Below are positions 1 through 13,500 of a stretch of DNA of 64,000 nt, piece by piece. Source of the stretch: Imbricaverruca yamaguchii (lineage: Eukaryota > Arthropoda > Thecostraca > Neoverrucidae); contig JAOTOL010001622.1 in NCBI GenBank assembly GCA_034440575.1, positions 405,001 to 469,000 on the forward strand. The letters run 5' to 3'. The translations under genes and the position numbers were made by a program. The notes below the pieces were generated by a model that searched no databases, was not told the origin of the DNA, and was given only the letters and a program-made list of their open reading frames with translations. Position 1 is the stretch's first letter, and every line of letters starts with the position of its first letter.

Positions 1-78
1 TACGTTGCACAAGCATTTGAAAGCAAACGTTGTAAAGAAAAACTGCATATTGCATCACCGCGAAATAGCTATTGAGCA

Positions 79-627
79 TTAAATGTACGTGAAAACACAC
101 TTAATGAATGCATTTCTGGTCAATGTAGTTTCGACTCGCAATGGTATTCGGCGTTGTGTAAGCCATTCCTCGAAAGACACATCGGATAAATACGGGGATG
201 GTGCCGTCGACACCTGTCCGCGGGATACAAACCTCCACTGCAGTCTTGCAGTGCGACGGAAACGGGAGCGCCGGGCATCAATAATAGCCGCTCGGCGTCT
301 GTACCACAGGGCAACTCTCCATTGGCAGATTCTGTCAAGGTGATTCGCAAAACGAAGGCACACCGGACGGTCTCTAGGGGAGCAATAAGCTGCATAATTT
401 GGCAGGCGGCGGTCGGGAATCGGTCGTGCAGCATTGTCCGGCTCGCATTGGTCCCAACAGCATGAGCCACTCGGCCAAGAGTGAGGGACAGAAGGAAAAC
501 GCGTACGGTTTGGATGAGCCGAAGCAGAGAAGTCACCACATGGCTTGAACGAAAACTTTTGGCTGGATGTGGCCAGATAGCAGCATAAATACATGGCGAT
601 GAGCACCGTTGCGGCAGAAACATGCAT
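79..627 (-). CDS. Hypothetical ORF with signal-like N-terminus (weak)
   Basis: A 182-codon open frame starts MHVSAATVLIAMYLCCYLAT, which resembles a signal peptide, and carries several cysteines. An overlapping frame on the same strand (120-734) is also open, so base composition may explain both. I recognise no family and it is not a WSB exon. It may be chance. Confidence 0.15.
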   Translation of the reverse strand: MHVSAATVLIAMYLCCYLATSSQKFSFKPCGDFSASAHPNRTRFPSVPHSWPSGSCCWDQCEPDNAARPIPDRRLPNYAAYCSPRDRPVCLRFANHLDRICQWRVALWYRRRAAIIDARRSRFRRTARLQWRFVSRGQVSTAPSPYLSDVSFEEWLTQRRIPLRVETTLTRNAFIKCVFTYI

Positions 628-734
628 TGCAAGAATAACGCTGCATCTTGCCAGGTTTCACACAAATCTACTATGAAATGCGTCTGCTTCGCCACAGGTA
701 TATTGTTCGATGAGAGGATACCAGGGTGGATCAA

Positions 735-1446
735 TAAAATCTAACGACTTTCTATTTGAAACCAACTAAGTGGTGGTCTTTTCGTGTGTTGTGAATTCTT
801 GCAAAGAGAAAATCGTACATCATATGGAAAAATTCCCAGATGTCACGCTACATTGAAGACATCTCATGCGCCATAGTCTACATAAGTTTTGGCATCGATA
901 ATTGAACGACAGCGTACAATTACAAGACGACAGCGTAACAATGATGCATCGCTACGTTTTGAGCCGTTTCATCCCGTACTTTCCTAATTCCACGCGAGTC
1001 GTTTCTTTCACTCGTAGGGGACATACGATTGGGAAGGACGTTTGGAACCAAACCTGAAGTTTGGAAACTTAACAACGAAATCAGGCAAGCAAATCTGGAA
1101 ACCAGCTCATCTCCCAATCCAGAACTAGTGGCAACACCATCAGCTCTAACGTCATCATGATCATAATCACCACATATCCCCTCTTTCATCGCCATCATGA
1201 GCTTAAGTAGCATGGAAATATAGCGTCCATGTCAATTTTGCACTGACATGGACCGAACATCACTGGATACAACCCGGATTATTATGAATAAGTTAGCTGC
1301 ACGGAATTGACAACGCCGGTCTACTATTACTATTTCACAATGTGCTAAAACCCGGCACGAATCCACCACATAGTCAAACTCTGCACGCGAGCACACCACC
1401 GCAAAAGCACAGTGCTGCCGCCAGGCGGACGTCGCGCCGAACCAAC
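735..1446. other. Unannotated stretch downstream of WSB-like exon 6
   Basis: This is intron sequence of the WSB-like gene. I see no exon, repeat family or RNA gene in it. Confidence 0.4.
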
Positions 1447-1597
1447 CTGTGGCTGCGTCCCACACGATGGCGCGCGTGTCGAGCGATGACGACACGATGA
1501 GTCTGCCGTCGTAGCTGAAGGAGCAGGAGGTCGCCTCGTGGCGGTGTCCCTCCAGCACCATGCAGCGCTTGTACAATACCATGTCGAACACGTACAG
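1447..1597 (-). CDS. WSB1: WSB-like gene, exon 6 (WD repeat)
   Basis: The acceptor is GTGCTGCAG|C and the donor ACAG|GTTGGT; 151 bp. It encodes LYVFDMVLYKRCMVLEGHRH, then SCSFSYDGRLIVSSSLDTRA and IVWDAATG. This is a textbook WD blade matching KLEGHHHDVVACDFSPDG and ASYDTRVYIWDPHNG of WSB1. It ends in phase 1; the next exon is not in the 1446 bases that remain. Confidence 0.9.
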
Positions 1598-4500
1598 CTG
1601 CAGCACGGGAAGCGTCAACGACCGGCTCACGAGTCACAGGGCAGTGCCGTACGGTAGCCACCAAGTCTCTTTGTCAGTGAACGATCCACACCAGGGGCGG
1701 GGATGGCCGATTGGTTAAGGTGTCGGGCTATGGGTACCAAAGGTCCCGGGTTCGACACTAGCGCCACTCAGGACATTTCCCAATCCCGCGGCCCGCCGGC
1801 GAAACAGTGTGGGCGGCGCCATTAGCCGTGAATGTGCATAAAGTGTGTCGTGAACCACCCAATAAACAAACAACGATTCACACCAAGGCCAGCTACAATC
1901 CTCCTTTCCCGATCCCGCCAGTGCCTGACCTCTCGCGGTCACACAGGTACCTGATCTGTCTTAATCAGCTGAGTGACATTGCGCAAGCGGACCACCTAGC
2001 ACCAGTATTCACAACAGCAGTGCCTGGGTACCGAGCGCTGCTGGAACAGGTGAAGACTTACATGCACAAGAAGCACATTTTCCCTATTTTCGAGCTCTGA
2101 AAACGTCTCATTCGCTATCTCCACAGGCTACGACTAAGCGCCGCATGTTTTGCAGGAAAGTACTTGTACTTGGCCATCACTACCACTATAAAAGTACTTG
2201 CCGTATGGACACCACATTAACTTAGCTGCTCCAGCCTGGCCACCCGGGGAAACGCCGTCCGCCTGGCTCACCAGCTTGCTCCGGCCGCACGCTACCAGCT
2301 GGCGTCCGTCCGGTCTCCAGCCACAGCGCAGCAGGGGCACCCGACACTCGGACATCGTCTTGTACATGTTGCCGTCGTCGCTCAGGTCCCACGCCTGCCG
2401 GCATCGTCAGACGGTGAGCCGCGCGCGTTCGAGCCTGGCCCGCACCAGGAATTTTGTGTGCGGCGATATGTGTGTAGAAGGGTCTATCATTGTCGGTATA
2501 TGCGCAAGTATGGAGGATATGAAACCCGTTGTCGGTCTATGAATAAGGAGGCAGGATATCCCTCCCAGCCTTTCCCGTCATATCTTCACATCCCGTCTCG
2601 GAGGGGGAGGGGTCGATAGGGACCCCTCTAATTTTCAAACTAAGCGTCGCACGAAAACGAAAGAGGCGACATCGGAAGACGCTCGACAAGTAGGGCCAAA
2701 TACCAGCCCCGATTTTTTCCTCCAAAAGTTACGTCACTTGGAGCCTAGGTCTTCACGACTTACATCATGTTTTTGGTTCTGGGGAGTTCATTTTGGGGAG
2801 ATTTGAAGTAAAAAATTATTCGGAATCAGAAAGGGAAAGCGAAATCGACCAGGACCAGATAATTTTTGACCGCCCAAGATCAATTTTTTATCAACTTCTA
2901 ACTTTTGAGTTTTCATATTCTAATGAGTAGAGCGGATCGAAAAACGTTAGAAGTCAACTTGCTCTAATAAAAATGCTTACTTTAGCCGGAATATTCGATC
3001 TGATCTCTGATGGGCCAATATGCAAAACTAATAAGTAATCATAAACGGAGAAAAAATCCTCTGGCGCATTTTGTTGCAACCCTAAAGATAAGCAAACGCT
3101 GAAAGTTTAACTAAAATATATTTTATCCGTTAAAGCGTGATGACTGGTTAAACTTTTTTGGAAGTGGCCCCACTTAACCTTGGCTAACTCGTTGATCCTA
3201 CAAAATCTGACTGTAAATTTTGTACACAACATGCCAAATTGATGTGGGAAAATGCATGCCAACGTTAAGCGCGCTGCCACGCGCAGTTCTTTCACCATCT
3301 GCGGAAAACCTTACGGGGGTCGTTAACGACTTCCCCGAAACGCACGCTGGTTAAGAAACCGAGGAAGAGCTTGAGAAGACAGGGCTTCTTGCTCTAGTGA
3401 GTACATTGATAGCAGCAAGAACAGCACTATTAATCCTCAAGCAGCCTGGATGTCAGCAAATATTTCGGTGCAAACCGTATCGATGCCACAAAACGAAGAT
3501 TAACATCAAGCCCAAAGGTACGACGCCACCTGCAGTACGGCCGATAAAGCTTCAGACCCCCCGAGCGAACAAAATATGTAAATGTAAAATATGTAAATGT
3601 GCCGCAACATAACAGAGGCACTCTCAGCAAGAAAAAAGTGCTGAAGTCCAAGAGCACCAAAATTATGGATGGTGTCCACTTACCAATCACGGATCCGGCA
3701 CTGAACAAGTCAAACTAATTGTATTACATAATTATTCCAACATCAACTAGCCAAACATACCCGACCCCCCCCCCCCCTCCCTCCACCTCCCGCTCACGTG
3801 ATTGCGCTTCCTGTCACGCGAAGCAGCTTGTGTACGTATCAGCTTCCCGTTATCAGCTTGGAGCACGTTGAGGGGCCAGCGGAGGGGTGGGGCGGGGCGA
3901 GAGGATTTATACATCAGTTGTGCAAGATGGCCCACTTGGCTGCGCAGTTCTCGTGCACACGGCCACATATTGTGCGGAGGCCCCCTGAACAGCACGGCCT
4001 CACCAGAAACAGTTTGGTCTCTGTCGTCGTCGTATGGACGGCCGTGCCGTGACTGCCATATTTTGTCCCTGGCGCGCCACCTCCGACGCCAGCTCTCATT
4101 GGCGAGGAGGGCCCTGAGCTCCAAACAAACGATAAATATCGACGTCTCCTCCGTGCATTTCGCGCATTGCCCTCGACTGCTGTGCATGCACATTGGAGTG
4201 TGCGCAATCTACGTGGACGAAAATAATTACCGTAACGAACAGATCGATTTACTGTTGCCACACAAGTTAGCAGGATCACTACTAACGCACAGTTCACGGC
4301 CGGCGCGGCACCAGTTCGCCTAATACATTTAATGAAGAATGCTGACCCAGACTGGGTCCAGACTCACCCACTAACCGCACCAAAACCGGATAAAACCGGA
4401 TCATTGGTTGTAATGTACCGCCGGTATCTAGACGGCGGCGAACTGCAAACACCGTGCACAGGCAGTACGGACTTCACGCTCTGTGCCGCTTCTGGTGATG

Positions 4501-7500
4501 CCGGTCCTTCATTACTGGCGGGTGACTGACTGACTTTTTAAAAATCCCAGTTGTTGCTGGGGTGGCTTTAGGAACCAGGGTTTTATTGCTAAGCGGAGCT
4601 TGTTGCGTGAACCCTGGTTCCACCACCCGATCCATGAACTCCAGTTCAACGGCAGAATTTTGATCGAAAGTGTAACGTGCTGTCAATGCACCGACACGGC
4701 CGCCCGGTAGCTCGTCCCCGGCCTTATCGGGCCACCTGTCAACTGACACTCCCGGCCGGGGGCTAAATGAGAGCGCGCGAAGCGACTCGAACCCTGCGTT
4801 GCCAGGACAGGGGAGACCAGTGCAGGCCAGGCAGGCCAGACAGACCAGCGCTTTAACCAAGTGAGCTACCGGGGCGGCTATGTGAATGGTTCTGACGATC
4901 CAGGAGCAGTGGCAACTGAGGGCATTCCCCCTCCCACGGTGGAGATGCGACACCCTTTCGACTGGAAAAAGTTGTCCCTCCAGGATTCCCCTCCTGCGCT
5001 GATCGAGTTTTCAGCCGATAACACCCCTCAGAGTAGAAAAGACGCCCCCTTCAGAGCACGCGCCCCACCCCACTCGCCCTACGGTCAAAAGCTATGGACC
5101 CCGTACATGGTCAAGAATAACCACAGTGGATAGTGAATGACTGTCAATTCCCTGATTTAGGGGTTTCGTTTGATATACTTTTAAGGGGACAAGTGCCCAC
5201 CTATGGAGTGTGTCCCTTAATCCATTTCGGCCCGTCCATTGTCTTCATGTATTGCCCCCACCCCCAATAGTTTTCAGAAACCAACACCCGTGCTCTGATT
5301 TGAGTTGGAATCGCGAGCTGTTGTATGTCTTCAATGGGATTATGTGGGAGAAGTTTCCTTGCGCTGCACGATGCAAAAACGTACATGTGCTATATTGTGG
5401 TGACGATTCCCGGACTGAGCGCTGACCCTCCGTCTCCCCGCCACCACACAATGTGTTCGCGAACTCGCCACCGACCCTCGTCCTCAGATGTCACCAAACG
5501 AGGAGCGTTGTGGCTGCATGCCCGTCTAAGTATCCGAATATCTCGAGTATTTTCCGGACAGGAACGTGTCGAGGTTTTTGTTCTGGAGAAATATGCACGA
5601 GGAGTATTGTAGACAAGGAGCACGGGGGAGCTGAGAGGTTCCATGCCCACATCAGAACCACAAACATCTTCGTACACTAAATAACCGGGGCCGAGTAGAT
5701 GCCGAACCACATTTAGAGTTGGATAAACAGGTGGTGATCCCCATGGGAGAAATGTTTCAACGATACGAGGCGCTACACCAGCCGAACTCATAGCCCCACA
5801 CTCAGACAAGGCCTTGTAGTTCATCGGACGCCCGGTACACGACATATCTGGTACAAGCCGATGGGTTAGCATCGGCAGATCTGGAACCACCAAGCCATAT
5901 GCTCGAGGTGCAGGCTCGCGGGCAGCACCACAGCCTTGGCTTCGTAACGGTACGATGAATTCCGCCGGAACTATTTAGCGTCGTTCATCTGGCGTGCGTG
6001 CGACTATAAAGAATATATGCAAATTGTGCAAGCTTACTGCATCATGCAAGTCTTTAGATGCATGTCATGTATTTCCTGGCTTCAATCTTTAGGATCTTCA
6101 GTCTTCGTAATCTTTGGACTCTGAGCGCCTTCGGCCAAAACAAATCGTTCAGCGGAGGAGGTGGCGTACTCGAATTTGGAATTCTGGCTCGTGTCTGCGA
6201 GTGCGGTGCGCTACCTTGAGTGTCTTGTCGGCCGAGACGGACACTAGCCGGAGCGAGGCGTCCGGCGCGAACTGGACGTCTCGCACGGCACCGCGGTGGT
6301 CCATCAGCTCCAGCAGCAGCGCCCCGCTCACCACGCTCCACAATCGGATTCGGCCGTTCGGGTGGCCGGTGGCGAGCAGTGGCGTCTGGGTGAAGTCGAA
6401 TCTGTAAGACACACCGGCAGATGGCAGTGGTGATAGCTGCAGACGGTGAAGCACCTTGCACCATGAGGTGTGGCGGGTGATGCGCACCAATGACCCCCCG
6501 GCCTTGGACATCAAACGAGTGTTGGGGAGGGAATGACGAAGGACATTGCACAGCTTGGTACCGCCAAACATGGAAATGTTTATTTATTTATTTAACAATG
6601 CATACCCTGCACGTGCAGTGGCTGTTACGGACAGTCTGGGTTGAACTCACAGATATTTACAAAGAAAGGATAGATTTGTGGTCAATAGTGGGAGCAGATG
6701 TGCAACAAACATTCGTACGCCAACATAATACAATATCCATATCACTTTCCGCACTACATACACCGTACTTGCAACACGAGCTATACACGAGTGGCTTGTA
6801 GAAGTGATAGAAAAGCGATGGCCTAAAGGTGACTTCATAGTGTACACATATCCATCGTGTATGTTTTTTGTGACTAGTGTTTTTCGTGGAGATACGCTAG
6901 TGCATGTTTCTTGAAGTTAGACAGCCTCGATGTATTTGTTTCAGTAGGAAGTTTGTTGTAGTGGAAGACAGACGAGTAGATAAATCTCCTGCGGCCAGCC
7001 TCTCTGTGTATGGCTGTACTAGGCAGTAAATATTACTAGGCGATGCGTTGAAGTAGCAAGTAGCATTGTGAACGGCAATTCTGCGGCTCATGAAGATAAG
7101 TCACGTAATCGATTATCGATAGTTAACAGACAACTGAACCATGGCCGTGATCCGACTTGCATTCCATGGTTCAATTTTCTGCATATTCGCAGAATGCCAA
7201 TACCTCCCTCGATCTCAATAATCAACAACACCGAAACATCATGAACGGAAATGAAAATTAATAATCAACAAATCGCTCAACCCAGCACTGCTTGAGATGC
7301 TTCGGAATTCCTGCAAAAAAAATCCTTGGTAAACCACGACTGGATCACACATGAATGAACCGTCGCCTGCCGACCTGTAAATCCATTCCATATTCGCCGG
7401 GCAGGGAGGGTGGGCCTCTTGAAAGTCCACTCACCAACTACCTTCCGATGTACAAAAGCTAGGATGAAATTCCAGGCACGGTTAGAAAGTTGCTCGAGTG

Positions 7501-10500
7501 CCAGAATGCTCGAGTGCCAGATTCTGGATCACATCCGCCGCAATCCAGTACAGGTCGCGCTGCGGCCCGGCTTGGCTCGGGTCGGGCGTAAATCAGGTTC
7601 GTGTTCGGACCGGCTCCATGCTGCACCCCCGAATCGTGCACCTCTTGTGCGCAGTGCGGTTGCAGCCGCGGTCTCCCGGCCTCCTGCGCAGTGGGGAGTA
7701 CCCGTGACGTCGGCGTGCGCGCACGACATGGAGCACGTCCAGGTAGTTCCCACCTCTGCTGGCCTCGCTCCGCTGGCCTCTGCCAGTCTGGCTCCGATCC
7801 CGCCTCGACACCGACACTGGGTGGGGCGACGGCTGAGACACCTGAGCCGACGGAATGCTCACAGCTGACTCGGCGAGCGATCTGGGGGACGGGGGGGGGG
7901 GCACCCAGACTGGCGAGAGGCCAAACCGGCCCCGATGGCTGTCGGATCGCATTGCACAGCCAACGCCGCCGGTGGGTGACACCCAGGTGACAGTCACGCC
8001 ACCACACGTCGCGCCCAGCTGATGCAAATACATGCTGCCCTTGTCCCGGCAGGATAAGTCGAGCTTTGCGCTTCTTTCAAGGGGAACAAACCGCTCCAAG
8101 CTGCTGTCGAGCCTCTAATAATCGTATAGTTTAGCTTGGGGCTCTGAGGGAAGGTTCCTCCAGTGCGTCTTCAATGTACGAGCTTTAACATCGCTGGTAT
8201 CTTCTCGTATCATTCGAGCTTTGACTCTGTCGGGAGTTCGTGCGATGGATTCAGGCGGAGAGGGTCCGACGTATGCTAAGTGGCGACTCACGCCATGACG
8301 GCTATGGTACGAGACGCAGTCACAAGGAGGTTCGTGACGCATTCACACGGAGGTGCCGTGTCACAGTCACACGGAGGTGCCGACACGTAGGTGCCGTGAC
8401 ATAATAGTCACACGTAGGTGCCGTGACGCAATCACACGGAGGTGCCGTGACACAGTCACACGGAGGTGCCGTGACGCAGTCACGCGACAGTTAAGGAAAC
8501 GTGATGGACGGCTATTGGTACCGTGCTACAGCGTCCGCCAAGTTCACATCGCGGTCGGGTGGAGTGGAGCTGCGCGCCGCCGGGCCGACCCTCGGGTGGA
8601 GCCGGTGGAGAGTGTTGCCGGTGGATTCCCGTGGGGACGGTGGGCATGGTTGGACAACAGTCTGGCCCTGCATTTTTCCGTCATCCAGCACATTAATGTC
8701 CCCGGAAATCTGTTCTCTCCGTCTTCGCGCTGCAATGTTGGATGGCATAACAAAGCGTGGGTCATTGATGACGCCACTTTGTAGAGCACATCTCGTGTGT
8801 CAGCTTCACACCAAATATGGCGCATTTGATTGCAATTTAACGAATTCATAGCATTTATATAGGTGAAGGCCTGTTGGAACACATTTGGTCGCCCATCTTT
8901 ATATTGTGGCTTAGCGTTTTTAATGACTGCAATATAATAAATTGCATTACTCAAAAGAGCATGCTATAAAATTTGCGGAACAACACTTCTATATCGCAGA
9001 AGGTATTCAGGTCAGGTATTCAGGTCACATGATCAAAGCGGGTCATGACCTGACCTTCGGAAACATGGGTCAACCATGACGTCATCTTGTAAGGCAAATG
9101 GTGTAAGGCAGCGCGAATCAGATAACATATTTCTATGAATTCGACGGATTTAGAGCGTTTGTGCAAAAGCCAATTTAATTTGTTTTGCTACGTCTGGAGC
9201 AATAAATTGACTTCATCGAAGGCACCCAGGTCACGAAGTATCAAAATTATTCATGACCTGACCTAAAAAAATTGATAATTATTGGTGTCTTCTTATGTGT
9301 CACACTGTGGGTCATCTTAACCCGCGCCGTCTCTCCGGTCAGATCCTCACACCCCATCTCGGGGGGGATAGTAATCCCCCTCCAAAATACAAACTAAGCA
9401 TCGCACGAAACCGAAAGAGATGTCATCGGAAAGCGCTCGACGAGTATGGTCCGGATCCACCCCCGAAACAATTTCCCCAAAAGTGACGTAACCAAGGGGC
9501 CTAGATTTTCACGGCTTTTCACGACTTACATTATATTTTTGGTTCTGAGGAGTTCATTTTGGGGGATATATGTAAAAACAAAATGTATTTGGAATGAGAA
9601 AAGGACAGCGAAATCGACCAGGACCATAACATCCCCCCCCCAAAAAAAAAGAAGAAACTTCACAATTTTGTGCTTTCAAGTATTCTTCAATTTTCCTTTT
9701 CCAATGGGTAGAGCAGACCGAGAAACGGTTGTTGGAAATCAACTTGCCCTAATAAAAAAATGCTTACTTTAGCCAGAATCTTCTATTTGAACTGCAATTG
9801 GCAAATATGCAAAATTTATATGTACTCAAAAACGAAAAAATAATATGAAAAATTCCAAACGTTTTGTTGCATCCCTAAAGATAAGCAAACGCTGAAAGTT
9901 TCATTAAAATATCTGTATCCGTTAAAGCGTGACGACTGGTTGAACTTTCTTGGAGGTGACCTCACTTGACCTTGACTAACTCGTTGACCCTAGATGACCT
10001 GACTTCAAAATTTTGAAACGGTATGCCAAATTGATTTGGGAAAAGGTATGCAAAATTTGGGCGCGCTGCCGTGCGCAGTTCGTCTACTAACCGCGAAAAA
10101 CCTGATGGGGCGGTTGAAGAACCCCCGAGACAGGACGGGTTAAGGTCACATATATTCTGGTTCCCTTATAATTTGAAGCATTTAGATAATTATGTATTGA
10201 AAGGCCAGTGGGATTTGTGTATTTGGAGGAACGTCAACATATTTGGATTCGACATTTTTCGGAAGAGAGATAAAATACGAAATGGGTGGCACGACACGAC
10301 ATATTGTACCATAAAACGCATGAAGCACCGCTTTCGCTTCGCCTGATGCATCTAGGTCACACGTGGTCGAAATAGGTCGTGATCAGAACCATTGGAAGTC
10401 ACGTCAGAGCATGAATTGAAGCCCGTAGACATAGTTGTACACTGCCTATCGATTAGTGTTGGTCCGCACACACTGGGCGAACACCGGGCACACACACTGG

Positions 10501-13500
10501 GCCACGTTGGGCACGTACTGGGCACACGCTGGGCACGTACCGGGCATACACTGGTCATGCACCGGTCACACATCAGACACACCAGGCACACACCGGGCAC
10601 ACACTGGGCATACGCTGGGCACATACTGGGCACACACCTGGCAAACACTAGACACACACCGGGCACACACTAGGCACACACTGGGCACACACTGGGCATA
10701 CGCTGGGTACATACTGGGCACACACCTGGCAAACACTAGATACACACCGGGCACACACTAGACACACACCGGGCACACACTAGGCACACAGTGGGCACAC
10801 ACTGGGCATACACCGGGCGCACACCGGTTGGTTGGTTGGTTATTTGGGCTTAGGGACGCATCAACTGCTTCGGTCATATAGGGCCACACACCAGACACAC
10901 ACCGGGCACACTCTGGACACACACCGGGCACACAATGAGCCAACACCGAGCACACACCAGGTACACACCGAGCACACACCAGGTACACACCGAGCACACA
11001 CTGGGCACATATTGGGCATACAATGGGTGGATGTGATATGTGATACACAACCAATGTATAGCAAGACGGGATCTGATAAGCATGACAGGGTAAGCTGATA
11101 GTGTCCATCATATTACCGGTCTTGTGGAACATCCGACACTGTACAAGATGTACCAAATGTTGCAATATGCTACAGCTGTATGCATAGCTTCTGGAATTAG
11201 GGACTAGCTATGTTTTTCATTGGGGATGAACATTCGAAGGCGGATTGACTTGCTCACAGTGTTACAAGGGAAGCGGATGCGGTGCGGTGCGGTGCGGTGC
11301 GGTGCGGTGCGGTGCGAAGGATTCAGATGGGTCTCCTGCCGTCGCATGTCCAAATTAGCTGAGTCACGCGTCAGCATGTAAATATAACGTTTTCGGGAGA
11401 ATTCGTTTCGATAAGTGGACCCCGTGTTCGTGTCACGGGCTCAGTGCCTGCGCCAGAGGCCCAGGCAGGGACAAGTGGGTGGAATTGTGGAATGCTTTAT
11501 TCTGATGACGGCCGTCCGGCACAGGTCCCTCTCACGCCCCAAATGAAAGCCTAGCGGCGCCGCTGGTTCAGACAACCCCGTCATGTGCGTTGCGTCTAGT
11601 CTGTGACGATTCTCTGACATCACAATACCGAGCGAACCCCGCGCGGCGAACGCTGCAACTACGTCGCAGAAGGCGGCAGGCACTGCTGGCGCGCCATGGC
11701 GCCTATGTACGACGATACCGCCGTGCAAGCTGTTCGCCGAAGGTCGCTCTCGGTCGATTACGGGTGCCTGCTCCGCGTCATGACAAACACCGCTGTCCGG
11801 GTGGTAATGACGCGTCAAGTTGTGACGGCGTTCGCATCGGCGTTTATGAAGGATTTCTTTGTAAATTGCCAACGGCGAAATGTAGCCGTCAGTACCCTCA
11901 GCTATCAGTAGTGTTGGTCGTCAGTACCCTCAGTCGTCAGTAGTGTAGATCGTCAGTACATTCAGTAGTCAGTACAGTCGGTCGTCAGTACCTTCAGCCG
12001 TCAGGTGTGCACCTGGTGTGTGCCCGGTGTCGTACCCAATATGTGCCCGGTGTAGGTAGTCGAGTACCTGGTGTGTGCCCAGTCAACCGTAGTGTCGGTC
12101 GTCAGTATCTTCAGTCGCCAGCAGTGTAGGTCATCAGTACCTTCAGTCGACCGTAGTGTCGGTCGTCAGTGTGCCCCGGTGTGTGCCCAGTGTGTGCCCA
12201 GTGTGTGCCGGTGTGTCCCGGTCGTGCCCAGTGTGTGGTACCTTCAGTAGTCAGTAGTGTCGGTCGTCAGTAGTGTTGGCCGTCAGCACCTTCATGTCGG
12301 TTGTGGGTGTCAACGATCTTCAGACTCTGCAGCCGTCAGCAGTCTTAGTCACCAATGGCGTTGGTCGTCAGTAGCCTGGGTCGTCAGTATTCTGAGCCGT
12401 CAGTATCCGCAGTCATCCGTAGACCCCGTCTGAAGGTTATCTGTCGTGTTGGTCGTAAGCTATGTATAGTGCCTGGTGTGTACCGAGTGGGTACCCGGTG
12501 TGTGCCCAGTGGGTGCCCAGTGGGTGCCCGGTGTGTGTCCGGTGTGTGCCCGGTGTGTGCCCGATATGTGCCCGGTGTGTGGCCAGTGTGTGCCTGGTGT
12601 GTGTCTGATGTGTGCCCAATATGCGCCCAATATGTACCCAATATGTACCCAATATGTGTCCAATGTGTGCCCAGTATGCGCCCAATATGTTCCCGGTGTG
12701 TGCCCGGTATGTGCCAGGTGTTTGTCCGATGTTTGCCCGGTGTGTGCCCGGTGTTTGCCCGGTGTGTGCCCGGTGTGTCTGGTGTGTCTGGTGTGTGCCC
12801 GGTGTGTACGGACCAACACTAATCGATGAGCGGTGGAAAATTATGTAGTCGTAGGTGCTGCCCACCGGCTTCATGTCATGACCTGACGTGACTTCCAATG
12901 GTTCTGATAGCGACCTATTTCGACCACGTGTGACCTGAATGCATCAGGCGAAGCGAAAGCGGTGCTCCATGCGTTTTATCATACAATATTCCGCGTCGTC
13001 CCAACCATTTCGTATTTTATCTCTCTTCCTAAAAATGTGTAATCCAAATATGGCGACATTATGTTGTATGTAGCACATCACAAACTACTGTACCAAAAAC
13101 AACATCCCACTAAGCCCCACTACTCTCCCCAATGACGGCCACTCAGCATTACACGAACATCTCTTCAACTTTCTCGCTATCACGGGCCTGATCAAACAAC
13201 TGGTGAGGTCCACCAATACGCGTCACCCCCCCCCCCCACCGCCCCAGTTATATATTATTCGTCAAATAGGGTGGAAAATACCACTTTCTGGAACTCAATC
13301 GACATCCTTCTCCAAAAGTTCCCACGCCTTGACCCATGGGGGGCATCTCGCTTATACGTATCATGTCTGCTCCTAATAAGGAATAGTGGCATACGGACAT
13401 TTTGCAAAGTAATTTTGGGTAAAGGGATTAACTATGTGATACGGTGTATGGTACCAAATTATAGATGGGTAATTTGCCTCCTGAATACGGCTCTTCCTAA

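Larger units (their letters stand above)
10233..13058. mobile_element. Foldback-like element with tandem-repeat arms
   Basis: The left arm (10233-10470) and right arm (12800-13058) are inverted copies, sharing GATAAAATACGAAATGG, CACCGCTTTCGCTTCGCCTG and GACCTATTTCGACCACGTG in opposite orientation. Inside each arm is an array of an 11-bp unit, GGGCACACACT on the left (about 10470-10826) and its complement on the right (about 12470-12800). Unique sequence fills the centre. Long inverted termini built of short direct repeats are the design of Drosophila Foldback elements. No transposase is seen inside. Confidence 0.7.

Noticed and set aside
3798..4323. 173-codon plus frame in a CpG-rich patch
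   Set aside because: Opposing frames are also open; composition explains them.
7459..8099. GC-rich minus frames with a thrombospondin type-1-like look
   Set aside because: WTCSMSCA and the following Cys motifs fall in different frames and no splice sites reconcile them.
10352..12898. Regularly spaced repeats that could suggest a CRISPR array
   Set aside because: Units are contiguous without unique spacers, and the DNA is eukaryotic.
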